From: Geopseudomonas sagittaria
GTDB lineage: Bacteria; Pseudomonadota; Gammaproteobacteria; Pseudomonadales; Pseudomonadaceae
Assembly: GCF_900115715.1 (NCBI RefSeq)
Contig: NZ_FOXM01000012.1
Location: forward strand, 89,110-153,109
Length of the DNA stretch: 64,000 nt
Direction of reading: 5' to 3'
In this document: positions 46,485-56,448 of the stretch, piece after piece
How the letters are laid out: the number at the start of each line of letters is the position of its first letter
Position numbering within the stretch: position 1 is the stretch's first letter
Notes under the pieces: model-generated
What the model was told of the DNA's origin: nothing
The model's input: the letters and a program-made list of their open reading frames with translations, nothing else
The model's database searches: none
Made by a program: the position numbers and the translations under genes

Positions 46485-49400
46485 GTGTCGATCCATGTCG
46501 CACTGCATCACGTCACCCATTACCGCTATGACCGCCAGGTCAACCTCGGACCGCAGATCGTCCGTCTGCGCCCGGCGCCGCACAGCCGCACCCGCATCCT
46601 CTCCTACGCCCTGAAGGTGCAGCCGGGCGAGCACTTCATCAACTGGCAGCAGGACCCGCAGGGCAACTACCTGGCGCGCCTGGTGTTCCCGGAGAAGACC
46701 GGCGAGCTGAAGATCGAGGTCGATCTGGTCGCCGAGATGGCGGTGTTCAACCCCTTCGACTTCTTCCTCGAGCCCTACGCCGAGCAGATTCCCTTCGCCT
46801 ACACCGCCGGCGAGCGCCTGGAGCTGGCGCCCTACCTGGCGACCCTGCCGGCCACCCCGCGGTTCGCCAGGTACCTGGCCGCCATCGAACGCACGCCGAC
46901 GCCCAGCGCCGACTTCCTGGTGGCGCTCAACCAGCGCCTGTCCGCCGACATCGGCTACCTGATCCGCCTCGAGCCGGGCGTGCAGACCCCGGAGGAAACC
47001 CTGCACAAGGGCTCCGGCTCGTGCCGCGACTCGGCCTGGCTGCTGGTGCAGCTGCTGCGCCACCTGGGCCTGGCGGCGCGCTTCGTCTCCGGCTACCTGA
47101 TCCAGCTCACCGCCGACGTCAAGGCCCTCGACGGCCCGTCCGGCACCGCGGTGGACTTCACCGACCTGCACGCCTGGTGCGAGGTGTACCTGCCCGGCGC
47201 CGGCTGGATCGGCCTCGACCCCACCTCCGGGCTGTTCGCCGGCGAGGGCCACATTCCGCTGGCCTGCAGCCCCGAGCCGTCCTCGGCGGCGCCGATCAGC
47301 GGCGGCGTCGACCCGTGCGAGTGCGAGTTCTCCCACGCGATGCGCGTCGAGCGCGTCTGGGAAGCGCCGCGGGTGACCAAGCCGTACAGCGAGGAACAGT
47401 GGCAGGCCATCGCCGAACTCGGCCAGCAGGTCGACGCCGACCTCGCCAGTGCCGACGTGCGCCTGACCATGGGCGGCGAGCCGACCTTCGTGGCCATCGA
47501 CTACCCGGACGACCCGGAGTGGAACACCGCCGCGCTGGGGCCGCACAAGCGCCGCCTGGCCGCCGAGCTGTTCCACCGCCTGCGCGAGCACTACGCCCCA
47601 GAGGCGCTGGTGCACTTCGGCCAGGGCAAGTGGTATCCCGGCGAGCAGCTGCCGCGCTGGTCGCTGAACTGCTTCTGGCGCAAGGACGGCGAGCCGATCT
47701 GGCGCGATGCCGCGCTGCTGGCCGACGAGTCCGCCGACTACGGCGCCGATGCCGCACTGGCCGCGCGCTTCCTCGAGACCCTGGCCGGCCAGCTCGGCCT
47801 GAGTGGCGAGCACGTCTTCCCGGCCTTCGAGGACTGGCTGTACTACCTGTGGCGCGAGCGCAACCTGCCGAGCAACGTCACCCCCGAGGACGCGCGTCTC
47901 GGCGACCCGCTGGAGCGCGAGCGGCTGCGCAAGGTGTTCAGCGCCGGGCTCGGCGCGGTGACCGGCCATGTGCTGCCGCTGGCGCGCAGCGACGATGGCG
48001 CCCGCTGGATGAGCGGCTCCTGGTTCCTGCGCGACGAGCACTGCCGCCTGGTGCCCGGCGATTCGCCGCTGGGCTATCGCCTGCCGCTGGACGCGCAACC
48101 CTGGGTGCGTGCCAGCGACTACCCCTACGTGTCGCCGCTCGACCCCAACCAGGCGTTCGCGGCGCTGCCCGACAGCCGGGCGATCGAACAGCAGCTGCAG
48201 GCGCCGGCCAAGCCGGCGCGCGGCCGCAAGGTGGACAAGCTGGCCGAGGCCGCCCCGGCGCCGTTCCAGTCCGCCGCGGACATCGTGCGCACCGCGCTGT
48301 GCGCCGAGCCGCGCGACGGTCGCCTGTATTTGTTCCTGCCGCCGCTGCAACGTCTGGAGGATTACCTGGCGCTGGTCGCCGCCATCGAGGCCACCGCCGC
48401 CGAGCTGCGTTGCCCGGTGCTGCTGGAAGGCTACGAGCCGCCGGCCGACCCGCGTCTCGCCCACTTCCGCGTCACACCTGATCCGGGCGTGATCGAGGTG
48501 AACGTCCACCCGGCGGCCAGCTGGGCCGAGCTGGTCGAGCGCAGCGAATTCCTCTACGAGGCGGCGCGGCTGACCCGCCTGTCCAGCGAGAAGTTCATGA
48601 TCGACGGCCGCCATACCGGCACTGGCGGCGGTAACCACTTCGTCCTCGGCGGCGCCACCCCGGGCGACTCGCCGTTCCTGCGCCGCCCGGACCTGCTGCG
48701 CAGCCTGATCAGCTACTGGCACAACCACCCGTCGCTGTCCTACCTGTTCAGCGGCCTGTTCATCGGCCCGACCTCGCAGGCGCCGCGGGTGGACGAGGCG
48801 CGCAACGACGCGCTGTACGAGCTGGAGATCGCCTTCGCGCAGATGCCCGCGCCGGGCGTCGATTGCCCGCCGTGGCTGGTTGACCGCCTGCTGCGCCACC
48901 TGCTGGTGGACGTCAGCGGCAACACCCACCGCGCCGAGTTCTGCATCGACAAGCTGTACTCGCCGGACTCAAGCAGCGGCCGCCTCGGCCTGCTCGAGCT
49001 GCGCGGCTTCGAGATGCCGCCGCACGCGCGCATGAGCCTGGCCCAGCAGGTGCTGCTGCGCGCGCTGGTCGCGCGCTTCTGGCATGAACCCTACCGCCCG
49101 CAGCGCCTGGTGCGCTGGGGCACCGAGCTGCACGACCGTTTCCTGCTACCGCACTTCGTCGAGCAGGACTTCCACGACGTGCTGCACGAGCTCAACGAGT
49201 ACGGCTACGCGATTCGCCCGGAGTGGTTCGCCCCGCACTTCGCCTTCCGCTTCCCCAAGCTCGGCGACTTCGCCGTGCAGGGCATCGACCTGGAGCTGCG
49301 CCAGGCGCTGGAGCCCTGGCACGTGCTGGGCGAGGAGGGCGCGCCGGGCGGTACGGTGCGCTACGTCGACTCCTCGCTGGAGCGCGTGCAGCTGCGCGTC

Positions 49401-49790
49401 AGCGGCATGGCCGCGGACCGCTACGTGCTGACCTGCAACGGCGTGCCGGTGCCGCTCACGCCCACCGGCACGCCCGGCGAGTTCGTCGCCGGCGTGCGCT
49501 ACCGAGCCTGGCAGCCGGCCAACTGCCTGCAGCCGACCATCGGCGTGCATGCGCCGCTGGTGTTCGACCTGGTGGATACCTGGATGCAGCGCTCGCTCGG
49601 CGGTTGCCAGTACCATGTCGCCCATCCGGGCGGGCGCAACTACGAGACCCTGCCGGTCAACGCCTACGAGGCGGAAAGCCGGCGCCTGGCGCGCTTCTTC
49701 CGCCACGGCCACACGCCGGGCAAGGTCGCCGCGCCGCAGGCGGTCGACAACCGCGAACTGCCGATGACCCTCGACCTGCGCCGGGTCTGA
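46485..49790 (+). CDS. Transglutaminase-like / DUF2126 fusion protein
   Basis: The 1101-residue protein has a bacterial transglutaminase N-terminal domain, a papain-like transglutaminase core with Cys180 in [12 protein letters not shown] and the His/Asp pair in [21 protein letters not shown], and then a long DUF2126 region (about residue 300 to the end). Comparative genomics places DUF2126 among predicted COOH-NH2 ligases of glutamine synthetase type. A peptide-modifying or -cleaving role is likely; the product is unknown. The start is GTG, with AGGAGG 7 nt upstream. It is the first gene of a three-gene cluster. Confidence 0.88.
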   Translation: MSIHVALHHVTHYRYDRQVNLGPQIVRLRPAPHSRTRILSYALKVQPGEHFINWQQDPQGNYLARLVFPEKTGELKIEVDLVAEMAVFNPFDFFLEPYAEQIPFAYTAGERLELAPYLATLPATPRFARYLAAIERTPTPSADFLVALNQRLSADIGYLIRLEPGVQTPEETLHKGSGSCRDSAWLLVQLLRHLGLAARFVSGYLIQLTADVKALDGPSGTAVDFTDLHAWCEVYLPGAGWIGLDPTSGLFAGEGHIPLACSPEPSSAAPISGGVDPCECEFSHAMRVERVWEAPRVTKPYSEEQWQAIAELGQQVDADLASADVRLTMGGEPTFVAIDYPDDPEWNTAALGPHKRRLAAELFHRLREHYAPEALVHFGQGKWYPGEQLPRWSLNCFWRKDGEPIWRDAALLADESADYGADAALAARFLETLAGQLGLSGEHVFPAFEDWLYYLWRERNLPSNVTPEDARLGDPLERERLRKVFSAGLGAVTGHVLPLARSDDGARWMSGSWFLRDEHCRLVPGDSPLGYRLPLDAQPWVRASDYPYVSPLDPNQAFAALPDSRAIEQQLQAPAKPARGRKVDKLAEAAPAPFQSAADIVRTALCAEPRDGRLYLFLPPLQRLEDYLALVAAIEATAAELRCPVLLEGYEPPADPRLAHFRVTPDPGVIEVNVHPAASWAELVERSEFLYEAARLTRLSSEKFMIDGRHTGTGGGNHFVLGGATPGDSPFLRRPDLLRSLISYWHNHPSLSYLFSGLFIGPTSQAPRVDEARNDALYELEIAFAQMPAPGVDCPPWLVDRLLRHLLVDVSGNTHRAEFCIDKLYSPDSSSGRLGLLELRGFEMPPHARMSLAQQVLLRALVARFWHEPYRPQRLVRWGTELHDRFLLPHFVEQDFHDVLHELNEYGYAIRPEWFAPHFAFRFPKLGDFAVQGIDLELRQALEPWHVLGEEGAPGGTVRYVDSSLERVQLRVSGMAADRYVLTCNGVPVPLTPTGTPGEFVAGVRYRAWQPANCLQPTIGVHAPLVFDLVDTWMQRSLGGCQYHVAHPGGRNYETLPVNAYEAESRRLARFFRHGHTPGKVAAPQAVDNRELPMTLDLRRV

Positions 49791-49805
49791 GTTGACGAGT
49801 AACCC

Positions 49806-52307
49806 ATGTCCGACCTGTTAGCCGACTACCCGCGCAGCGCCGCGGCCTACCACGAACTGCTCGATGCCAAGGGCGAGGTGCGTCCGCACTGGCGGCGGCT
49901 GCTCGCCCACCTGCAGCGCTGCTCGCCGGCGCAGTTGCGCCAGCGCCAGGCCCTGCTGGCCCGGCAGATCCAGGAAAACGGCGTGACCTACAACGTCTAC
50001 GCCGAGCCGGACGGCGCCGACCGCCCGTGGGAGCTGGACCTGCTGCCCAACGTCATCCCCGCCGAGGAGTGGGCCGAGCTGGCCGCCGGGGTGGCGCAGC
50101 GCGCCAGCCTGCTCAACGCGGTGCTGGCCGACATCTACGGTCCGCAGCAGCTGCTCGCCGAGGGCCTGCTGCCGGCCGACCTGGTGTTCGGCCACGACAA
50201 CTACCTGTGGCCCTGCCAGGGTATGCAGCCGCCGGGCGGCACCTGGCTGCACGTCTACGCGGTGGACCTGGCGCGTTCGCCGGACGGCCGCTGGTGGGTG
50301 ACCGCCGACCGTACCCAGGCACCGTCCGGGGCGGGCTACGCGCTGGAGAACCGGCAGATCGTCTCGCGCGCCTTTCCCGAGCTGTACCGCGACCTGCGCG
50401 TGCAGTACCTGGCCGGCTACTTCCGCACCCTGCAGGACACCCTGGCCCGCCAGGCACCGACCGATGGCGAGACGCCGCTGGTGGTGCTGCTGACCCCTGG
50501 GCGCTTCAACGAGACCTACTTCGAGCACCTCTACCTGGCCCGCCAGCTCGGCTACCCACTGGTCGAGGGCAGCGACCTGACCGTGCGCGATAGCACCGTC
50601 TACCTGAAGACCCTCGGCGGGCTGAAGCGCGTGCATGCGCTGCTGCGCCGCCTCGACGACGACTTCTGCGACCCGCTGGAGCTGCGCACCGACTCGGCGC
50701 TGGGCGTGCCGGGGCTGCTCGATGCGGTGCGCCAGGGCCGCGTGCTGGTGGCCAATGCGCTGGGCAGCGGCGTGCTGGAATCGCCCGGCCTGCCGGGCTT
50801 CCTGCCGCTGATCTGCGAACGGCTGCTCGGCGAGGAGCTGCAGCTGCCGTCGATCGCCAGCTGGTGGTGCGGCGAGCCGCCGGTGCTCGAGGAGGCGCTG
50901 GACAAGCTGGATCAGCTGCTGATCCGCGCCGCCTTTCCCTCGCAGCACTTCGCCCCGCAGTTCGGTCCCGAGCTGGATGCCGAGCAGCGCGCGGCGCTGG
51001 CCGAGCGCCTGCGCCAGCGGCCCTACGCCTATGTCGGCCAGGAACGTCCGCTGCTCTCGCAGGCGCCGATCTGGCAGGCCGAGAGCGGCCGGCTGGAGGC
51101 GCGACCGATCGGCATGCGGGTGTTCGCCGTGGCCGGCCCCGACGGCTACCGGGTGATGCCCGGCGGCCTGACCCGGGTGGCGGCCAGCGCCAGTGCGCGC
51201 ACCCTGTCGATGCAGTGGGGCGGGGCGAGCAAGGACACCTGGGTGCTCGGCGAGCGGCACATCGGCAGCGAACCTTGGCAGTGGGGGCGTGCGCTGGGCG
51301 TGGCCGACGTGGTGCGCAGCGACCCCTACCTGCCGTCGCGGGTGGTGGAAAACCTGTTCTGGTTCGGTCGCTACTGCGAGCGCTGCGAAGGTAGTGCGCG
51401 CCTGCTGCGCATCCTGCTGGCGCGCTACGTGGACGACGATGACGACCCGCAGGCCCTGCACGCGGCGCTGACCCTGGCGGAAACCCTCGGTCTGCTGCCC
51501 CCGCTCGGCGAAGAGGATGCCAGCCTGGAGACGCGCCTGCTGCAGTCCATTCTGGACAAGGACTGGCCGGCCAGCCTGCGCGTCGTCCTGCAGCACCTGC
51601 AGTGGGCTGCCGCCAGCGTGCGCGGCAAGCTGTCGCGGGAGAACTGGCAGGCGCTGGTGGAACTGCACCAGGAGGCGCAGGGACTGGACAGCGCGGAAGC
51701 CGATCCCGGAGCGCTGCTGGAGTTTCTCGATCGCCTGCTGATGTCGCTGGCGGCGCTGTCCGGCTTCGCCCTCGACGACATGACCCGCGACGACGGCTGG
51801 CGCTTCCTGATGATCGGCCGGCGCATCGAGCGCCTGCAGTTCCTCGCCGAGAGCATCGCCGACTTCGTCGCCGGCCCGGCGGCCCACGACCAGTCGGCGC
51901 TGGCCTGGCTGCTCGAGCTGGGCAACAGCAGCATCACCTACCGCACCCGCTACCTGGCCGCGGCGCAGCTGATTCCGGTGCTCGACCTGCTGGTGCTCGA
52001 CGCGCAGAACCCGCATGCGGTGCTGTTCCAGCTGCGCTCGCTGCAGCGTTCGCTGGCCAGCCTCGGCGAGCGCTTCGAGCTGGGCGAGGAGGGGGCGGGC
52101 TTGCAGGCGCTGAGCGCCCGTCTGGCCGGCTTCGATCTGGGCCCGCTGGAATTCAACCCGCTGGCCAGCGCCGGCAGCACGGCGGTACTGGCGGTGCTGG
52201 CCGAACAGCTGCTGGAGGTCGCCGCCGCGGCCGGCCAGCTTTCCGATCACCTTGGCCTGCGCTTCTTCGTGCACGTCGACGCCAGCCAGCAGACCCAGTC
52301 TTTATGA
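49806..52307 (+). CDS. Circularly permuted ATP-grasp and alpha-E domain fusion protein
   Basis: The 833-residue protein has an N-terminal circularly permuted ATP-grasp module (DUF404/DUF407, residues about 70-470; LTPGRFNETYFEHLYLARQLGYPLVEGSDL is characteristic) and a C-terminal alpha-helical alpha-E domain (DUF403, about 500-820; VENLFWFGRYCERCEGSARLLR). These two parts are separate genes in many genomes. The ATP-grasp part probably forms an amide bond on a peptide. It starts 15 nt after the previous gene and overlaps the next. Confidence 0.9.
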   Translation: MSDLLADYPRSAAAYHELLDAKGEVRPHWRRLLAHLQRCSPAQLRQRQALLARQIQENGVTYNVYAEPDGADRPWELDLLPNVIPAEEWAELAAGVAQRASLLNAVLADIYGPQQLLAEGLLPADLVFGHDNYLWPCQGMQPPGGTWLHVYAVDLARSPDGRWWVTADRTQAPSGAGYALENRQIVSRAFPELYRDLRVQYLAGYFRTLQDTLARQAPTDGETPLVVLLTPGRFNETYFEHLYLARQLGYPLVEGSDLTVRDSTVYLKTLGGLKRVHALLRRLDDDFCDPLELRTDSALGVPGLLDAVRQGRVLVANALGSGVLESPGLPGFLPLICERLLGEELQLPSIASWWCGEPPVLEEALDKLDQLLIRAAFPSQHFAPQFGPELDAEQRAALAERLRQRPYAYVGQERPLLSQAPIWQAESGRLEARPIGMRVFAVAGPDGYRVMPGGLTRVAASASARTLSMQWGGASKDTWVLGERHIGSEPWQWGRALGVADVVRSDPYLPSRVVENLFWFGRYCERCEGSARLLRILLARYVDDDDDPQALHAALTLAETLGLLPPLGEEDASLETRLLQSILDKDWPASLRVVLQHLQWAAASVRGKLSRENWQALVELHQEAQGLDSAEADPGALLEFLDRLLMSLAALSGFALDDMTRDDGWRFLMIGRRIERLQFLAESIADFVAGPAAHDQSALAWLLELGNSSITYRTRYLAAAQLIPVLDLLVLDAQNPHAVLFQLRSLQRSLASLGERFELGEEGAGLQALSARLAGFDLGPLEFNPLASAGSTAVLAVLAEQLLEVAAAAGQLSDHLGLRFFVHVDASQQTQSL

Positions 52308-53236
52308 GCAGTGCAGTTGTAATGAACGGCGCCCACTACCGGATTCTCCACGACACCCACTACCACTACTCGGCGCCGGTGTCGCTGGCCCAGCAGCTCG
52401 CCCACCTGTGGCCGCGCGAGAGCCTCTGGCAGCGCTGTCGCAGTCGCCAGCTGAGCGTCAGCCCGGAGCCGACGCGGCGGGTCGACGGCCTCGACGTGTT
52501 CGGCAACCCGCTGACCCGCCTGGCCTTCGAGCGCCCGCACGACGAGCTGAAGGTCGGCGCCTGCCTCGACGTGACGGTGCTGCCGCGGCCCACCCTGCAG
52601 CTGGCCGACTCGCCGACCTGGGAGCAGGTGCGCTTGGAGCTGAGCTATTGCGGCAAGCGCCTCGCTGCCGAGGAGCTGGAGGCGGCGCGCTACCGCTTCG
52701 AGTCGCCCTACGTGAACCTCAAGCAGGGCTTCGTCGCCTGGGCCGACGACTGCTTCGTGCCCGGCCGCCCGCTGCTGCTGGCGGTGCAGGCGCTGATGGC
52801 GAAGATCTTCGGCGAGTTCACCTACGATGCCGCCGCCACCCAGGTGGCCACCCCGCTGGCGCAGGTGCTCGAGGAAAAGCGCGGCGTGTGCCAGGACTTC
52901 GCCCACCTGATGCTTGCCTGCCTGCGCTCGCGCGGCCTGGCGGCGCGCTACGTCAGCGGCTACCTGCTGACCCAGCCGCCGCCCGGCAAGCCGCGGCTGA
53001 TCGGTGCCGACGCCTCGCACGCGTGGATTTCGGTGTGGTGCCCGCGTCTGGGCTGGGTCGACTTCGATCCCACCAACAACCTGATCCCGGCGCTGGAGCA
53101 CATCACCCTGGCCTGGGGCCGCGACTTCGGCGACGTCTCGCCGTTGCGCGGGGTGATCCTCGGCGGTGGCAGCCACGATCCCGAGGTCAGCGTGACGGTG
53201 ATGCCGCTGGAGGAGGCGCTGGCGCGGGGCATCTGA
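52304..53236 (+). CDS. Transglutaminase-like protein (second paralogue)
   Basis: The 310-residue protein has a bacterial transglutaminase N-terminal domain (HYRILHDTHYHYSAPVSLAQQLAHLWPRE) and a core with the catalytic cysteine in KRGVCQDFAHLMLACLRSRGL and the His-Asp pair in DASHAWISVWCPRLGWVDFDPTNN. It ends with RGVILGGGSHDPEVSVTV, a usual end for this family. Its ATG overlaps the previous stop codon. Together with the two upstream genes it matches a widespread but uncharacterised amidoligase/peptidase cluster. Confidence 0.9.
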   Translation: MSSAVVMNGAHYRILHDTHYHYSAPVSLAQQLAHLWPRESLWQRCRSRQLSVSPEPTRRVDGLDVFGNPLTRLAFERPHDELKVGACLDVTVLPRPTLQLADSPTWEQVRLELSYCGKRLAAEELEAARYRFESPYVNLKQGFVAWADDCFVPGRPLLLAVQALMAKIFGEFTYDAAATQVATPLAQVLEEKRGVCQDFAHLMLACLRSRGLAARYVSGYLLTQPPPGKPRLIGADASHAWISVWCPRLGWVDFDPTNNLIPALEHITLAWGRDFGDVSPLRGVILGGGSHDPEVSVTVMPLEEALARGI

Positions 53237-53313
53237 GGGCGGGCACGAACGGGCGATTTTCCGCAGAGCTGCTAGCGTTTTCGGAGTCAGTCTCTCCGCA
53301 CAGGTGCTCCGCC

Positions 53314-54174
53314 GTGGACGAACAAGCTCTGATTACCGCCGGTACCGAAAAGGCCAGCCAGCTCTGGCAGCTGGTCACCGACTACGGCGCGGCCTTCGCC
53401 GTGAAGATCCTCGCCGCCATCGCCTTCTGGGTGGTCGGCCGCTGGCTTATCGGTGTCGCCGTCGGCCTGGTGCAGAAGACCCTGGGCAGCCAGCAGGTCG
53501 ACCCGACGGTGCTGCGCTACCTCGGCTCGTTCATCACCGTCACCCTCAACATCCTCCTGGTGATCGGCATCCTCGGCTACTTCGGCGTGCAGACCACCAC
53601 CTTCGCCGCGCTGATCGCCGCGGTCGGCCTGGCCATCGGCATGGCCTGGTCGGGGCTGCTGGCCAACCTGGCCGCCGGTGGCTTCATCATCGTCCTGCGC
53701 CCGTTCAAGGTCGGCGACTTCATCAGCGCCGGCGGGGTGACCGGCACGGTCACCGAGATCGGCCTGTTCGCCACCGCGATCACCACCCCGGACAACGTGC
53801 TGACCCTGGTCGGCAACAACAAGATTTTCGCCGACAACATTCTCAACTACACGGCCAATCCGTATCGCCGCGTCGAACTCAAGGCCCAGCTGTCCGGCGC
53901 CGCCGACTGGAAGGCGGCGGCGGCCCTGCTCAAGGAGCGCATCGGCGCCATCGACAACGTGCGTGCCGATCCGCCGGTGGAGGTGGAAATCCTCGAGTTC
54001 AACCTGGTCGGTCCGGTGCTGGCGGTACGCCCGTTCTGCCACACCGACCACTACTGGCAGGTCTACTTCGACACCAACCGGACGATCAAGGACGCCCTCG
54101 GCGAGGCGGGCTTCCCGGCGCCGATGCCGGCGCAGCTGGTGATGCTGCAGCAGACAGGGGGAGGCCAGGGCTGA
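53314..54174 (+). CDS. Small-conductance mechanosensitive channel (MscS family)
   Basis: The 286-residue protein has three N-terminal transmembrane helices, the glycine/alanine-rich pore helix (LIAAVGLAIGMAWSGLLANLAAGGFIIVLRPFKVGDFI) and the cytoplasmic beta domain (VTGTVTEIGLFATAITTPDN; VGNNKIFADNILNYT). It opens under hypo-osmotic membrane tension. The start is GTG, preceded by AGGTG. Its size is that of E. coli MscS (YggB). Confidence 0.94.
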   Translation: MDEQALITAGTEKASQLWQLVTDYGAAFAVKILAAIAFWVVGRWLIGVAVGLVQKTLGSQQVDPTVLRYLGSFITVTLNILLVIGILGYFGVQTTTFAALIAAVGLAIGMAWSGLLANLAAGGFIIVLRPFKVGDFISAGGVTGTVTEIGLFATAITTPDNVLTLVGNNKIFADNILNYTANPYRRVELKAQLSGAADWKAAAALLKERIGAIDNVRADPPVEVEILEFNLVGPVLAVRPFCHTDHYWQVYFDTNRTIKDALGEAGFPAPMPAQLVMLQQTGGGQG

Positions 54175-54196
54175 ACGGGGCGGCGACCAGCGGTCA

Positions 54197-54233
54197 GGCC
54201 CGGCCACGCTCATGGCAATCGTGGCCGGGCCTT
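54197..54233 (+). terminator. Candidate terminator after mscS
   Basis: GGCCCGGCCACG and CGTGGCCGGGCC form a perfect 12-bp stem with an 11-nt loop, followed by only TT, 22 nt after the stop codon. Confidence 0.55.
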
Positions 54234-54288
54234 GCGATGCTCGTCGCTGCCGCGCCATCCCGGGAACCCAAACGCAAGGAAGACCCCC

Positions 54289-55569
54289 GTGTTCGATCTC
54301 ATCGTCCGCAACTGCACCCTGCCCGACGGCCGCAGCGGCCTCGACATCGCCATCCGCGACGGCCGCATCGTCGCCCTGCAGCCGGCGCTGGCCGCCAGCG
54401 CCGCCGAGGAGCTGGACGCCGCCGGCCAGCTGGTCAGCCCGCCCTTCGTCGACGCCCACTTCCACATGGACGCCACCCTGTCCTACGGCCTGCCGCGGGT
54501 CAACGCCTCCGGCACTCTGCTCGAAGGCATCGCCCTGTGGGGCGAGCTGAAGCCGCAGCTGACCCAGGAGGCGCTGGTCGAGCGCGCCCTGCAGTACTGC
54601 GACTGGGCGGTGGCCAAGGGCCTGCTGGCGATCCGCAGCCATGTCGACGTCTGCGATCCGCGCCTGCTGGCGGTGGAAGCGCTGCTGCAGGTCAAGGCGA
54701 CGGTGAAGCCCTGGCTGGACCTGCAACTGGTCGCCTTCCCGCAGGACGGCCTGCTGCGCAGCGCCGGCGCGCTGGACAACCTCAAGCGCGCGCTGGACCT
54801 GGGCGTCGAGGTGGTCGGCGGCATCCCGCACTTCGAGCGCACCATGGCCGACGGCGCCGAGTCGGTGCGCATCCTCTGCGAACTGGCCGCCGAACGCGGC
54901 CTGCGCGTCGACATGCACTGCGACGAGTCGGACGACCCGCTGTCGCGGCACATCGAGACGCTCGCCAGCCACACCCAGCGCCTCGGCCTCGGCGGCCGGG
55001 TCACCGGCTCGCACCTGACCTCGATGCACTCGATGGACAACTACTACGTCTCCAAGCTGCTGCCGCTGCTGGCCGAGGCCGGCGTCGCCGCGGTGGCCAA
55101 CCCGCTGATCAACATCACCCTGCAGGGCCGCCACGACAGCTACCCGAAGCGCCGCGGCATGACCCGGGTGCCCGAACTGCTCGCCGCCGGCATTCCGGTC
55201 GCCTTCGGCCACGACTGCGTGATGGACCCCTGGTACAGCCTGGGCAGCGCCGACATGCTGGAGGTCGCCCACATGGGCCTGCATGTGGCGCAGATGACCG
55301 GCCAGGAGGCCATGCGCGCCTGCTTCGCCGCGGTCACCAGCACGCCCGCGGCGATCCTCGGCCTGGACGGCTACGGCCTGGAACCCGGCTGCCGCGCCGA
55401 CCTGGTGCTGCTGCAGGCGCGCGACCCGATCGAGGCGATCCGCCTGCGCGCCACCCGCCTGGCGGTGGTGCGCGGCGGGCGCATCGTGGCCCGTACGCCG
55501 CCGGCAGTGGCCAGGCTGGCCCTGCCGGGGCGGCCGGCGACGGTGGACTGGCAGACCGGCCGTCCCTGA
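54289..55569 (+). CDS. codA: Cytosine deaminase
   Basis: The 426-residue amidohydrolase has the metal motif DAHFHMDATL, MHCDESDD, and HDCVMDPWYSLGSADMLEVAHMGLH, which match bacterial CodA closely and in length. It converts cytosine to uracil and ammonia, a nitrogen salvage reaction; related enzymes also act on isoguanine or creatinine. The start is GTG with AAGGA upstream. No codB permease gene is adjacent. Confidence 0.88.
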   Translation: MFDLIVRNCTLPDGRSGLDIAIRDGRIVALQPALAASAAEELDAAGQLVSPPFVDAHFHMDATLSYGLPRVNASGTLLEGIALWGELKPQLTQEALVERALQYCDWAVAKGLLAIRSHVDVCDPRLLAVEALLQVKATVKPWLDLQLVAFPQDGLLRSAGALDNLKRALDLGVEVVGGIPHFERTMADGAESVRILCELAAERGLRVDMHCDESDDPLSRHIETLASHTQRLGLGGRVTGSHLTSMHSMDNYYVSKLLPLLAEAGVAAVANPLINITLQGRHDSYPKRRGMTRVPELLAAGIPVAFGHDCVMDPWYSLGSADMLEVAHMGLHVAQMTGQEAMRACFAAVTSTPAAILGLDGYGLEPGCRADLVLLQARDPIEAIRLRATRLAVVRGGRIVARTPPAVARLALPGRPATVDWQTGRP

Positions 55570-55860
55570 AGGTGCCGCGCGGACGGCTCTTGCCGCCAGG
55601 CCCGGTTTTGACAGGGGGATGTGGCGCTCCTACGCTGCTCATGCATCGACTCGATGCATGAGTGTGCAGGCCTGCCGCGAGCAAGGTGTCGTTGGGCCCT
55701 GCCGTGGCTGCGGCTGGTGCGGTTGTCGGGGTGTCGAGGCGGTGTTCCAGGGCGATTCCCGCGGGGGCGAGTCGGGTCGTCCTTGTTCGGGCAATCCAGG
55801 GTCGGTTCGTTCTCGGTGGCTGCGCTGCAGCTCCGGCCGACCCGCAACGAGGAACACGTC
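55570..55860. promoter_or_regulatory. Upstream region of the cytochrome P460 gene with a long palindrome
   Basis: The 291-bp gap has no gene. CTCATGCATCGA and TCGATGCATGAG form a perfect 12-bp dyad around a single C at 55638-55662, about 200 nt before the P460 start. It is a good candidate operator. Confidence 0.5.
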
Positions 55861-56337
55861 ATGAAATCGCTACTGCTGGCCCTGTTGACCGTGCTGCCCG
55901 CGTCCACCGCGCTGGCCGCGGACCCCGAGGTGCCCTATCCGACCGGCTATCGGCACTGGCATCACGTCAAGAGCATGGTGATCGAGCAGGGCCACCCGCT
56001 GTTCGAGGCCTTCGGCGGCATCCATCACCTGTATGCCAATGCGGCGGCCCTGGAAGGCTATCAGGCCGGCAAGTTTCCCGATGGCGCGGTGATCGTCTTC
56101 GACCTGCTGGAAGCCCAGCGCGCCGACAGCGCGGTGACCGAGGGCGCGCGCAAGGTGGTCGGGGTGATGCACAAGGATGCGCAGAAGTACGCCGCCACCG
56201 GCGGCTGGGGTTTCGAAGGCTTCGCCGGCGGCGATCCGACCAAGCGCACCGTGGGTGCCGACGCGGCGACCGCCTGCTATGCCTGCCATGCTCCCGAGAA
56301 GGACCACGACTACGTGTTCAGCCGTCCGCGCGATTGA
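55861..56337 (+). CDS. Cytochrome P460 family periplasmic c-type heme protein
   Basis: The 158-residue protein has a signal peptide (to about residue 19, ..STALA) and one heme site C139-Y-A-C-H143 near the C-terminus. FPDGAVIVFDLLEAQ and GGWGFEGFAGGDPTKR match the cytochrome P460/c'-beta fold. Characterised P460 enzymes oxidise hydroxylamine, while c'-beta relatives bind NO. The distinguishing lysine cross-link cannot be shown from sequence. AGGA precedes the ATG. The Mrp-like operon starts 111 bp downstream. Confidence 0.85.
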   Translation: MKSLLLALLTVLPASTALAADPEVPYPTGYRHWHHVKSMVIEQGHPLFEAFGGIHHLYANAAALEGYQAGKFPDGAVIVFDLLEAQRADSAVTEGARKVVGVMHKDAQKYAATGGWGFEGFAGGDPTKRTVGADAATACYACHAPEKDHDYVFSRPRD

Positions 56338-56448
56338 GTTCGCCCGGCGCGGCGGGGCGGTCATGGCCATCAGTCACGCTGCGCGCCTGCGCGCACCGTG
56401 CAGCCTCGCGCCTATCGCCGGCGGCGAGCCGCGCCGGCCGGCCGCGCC

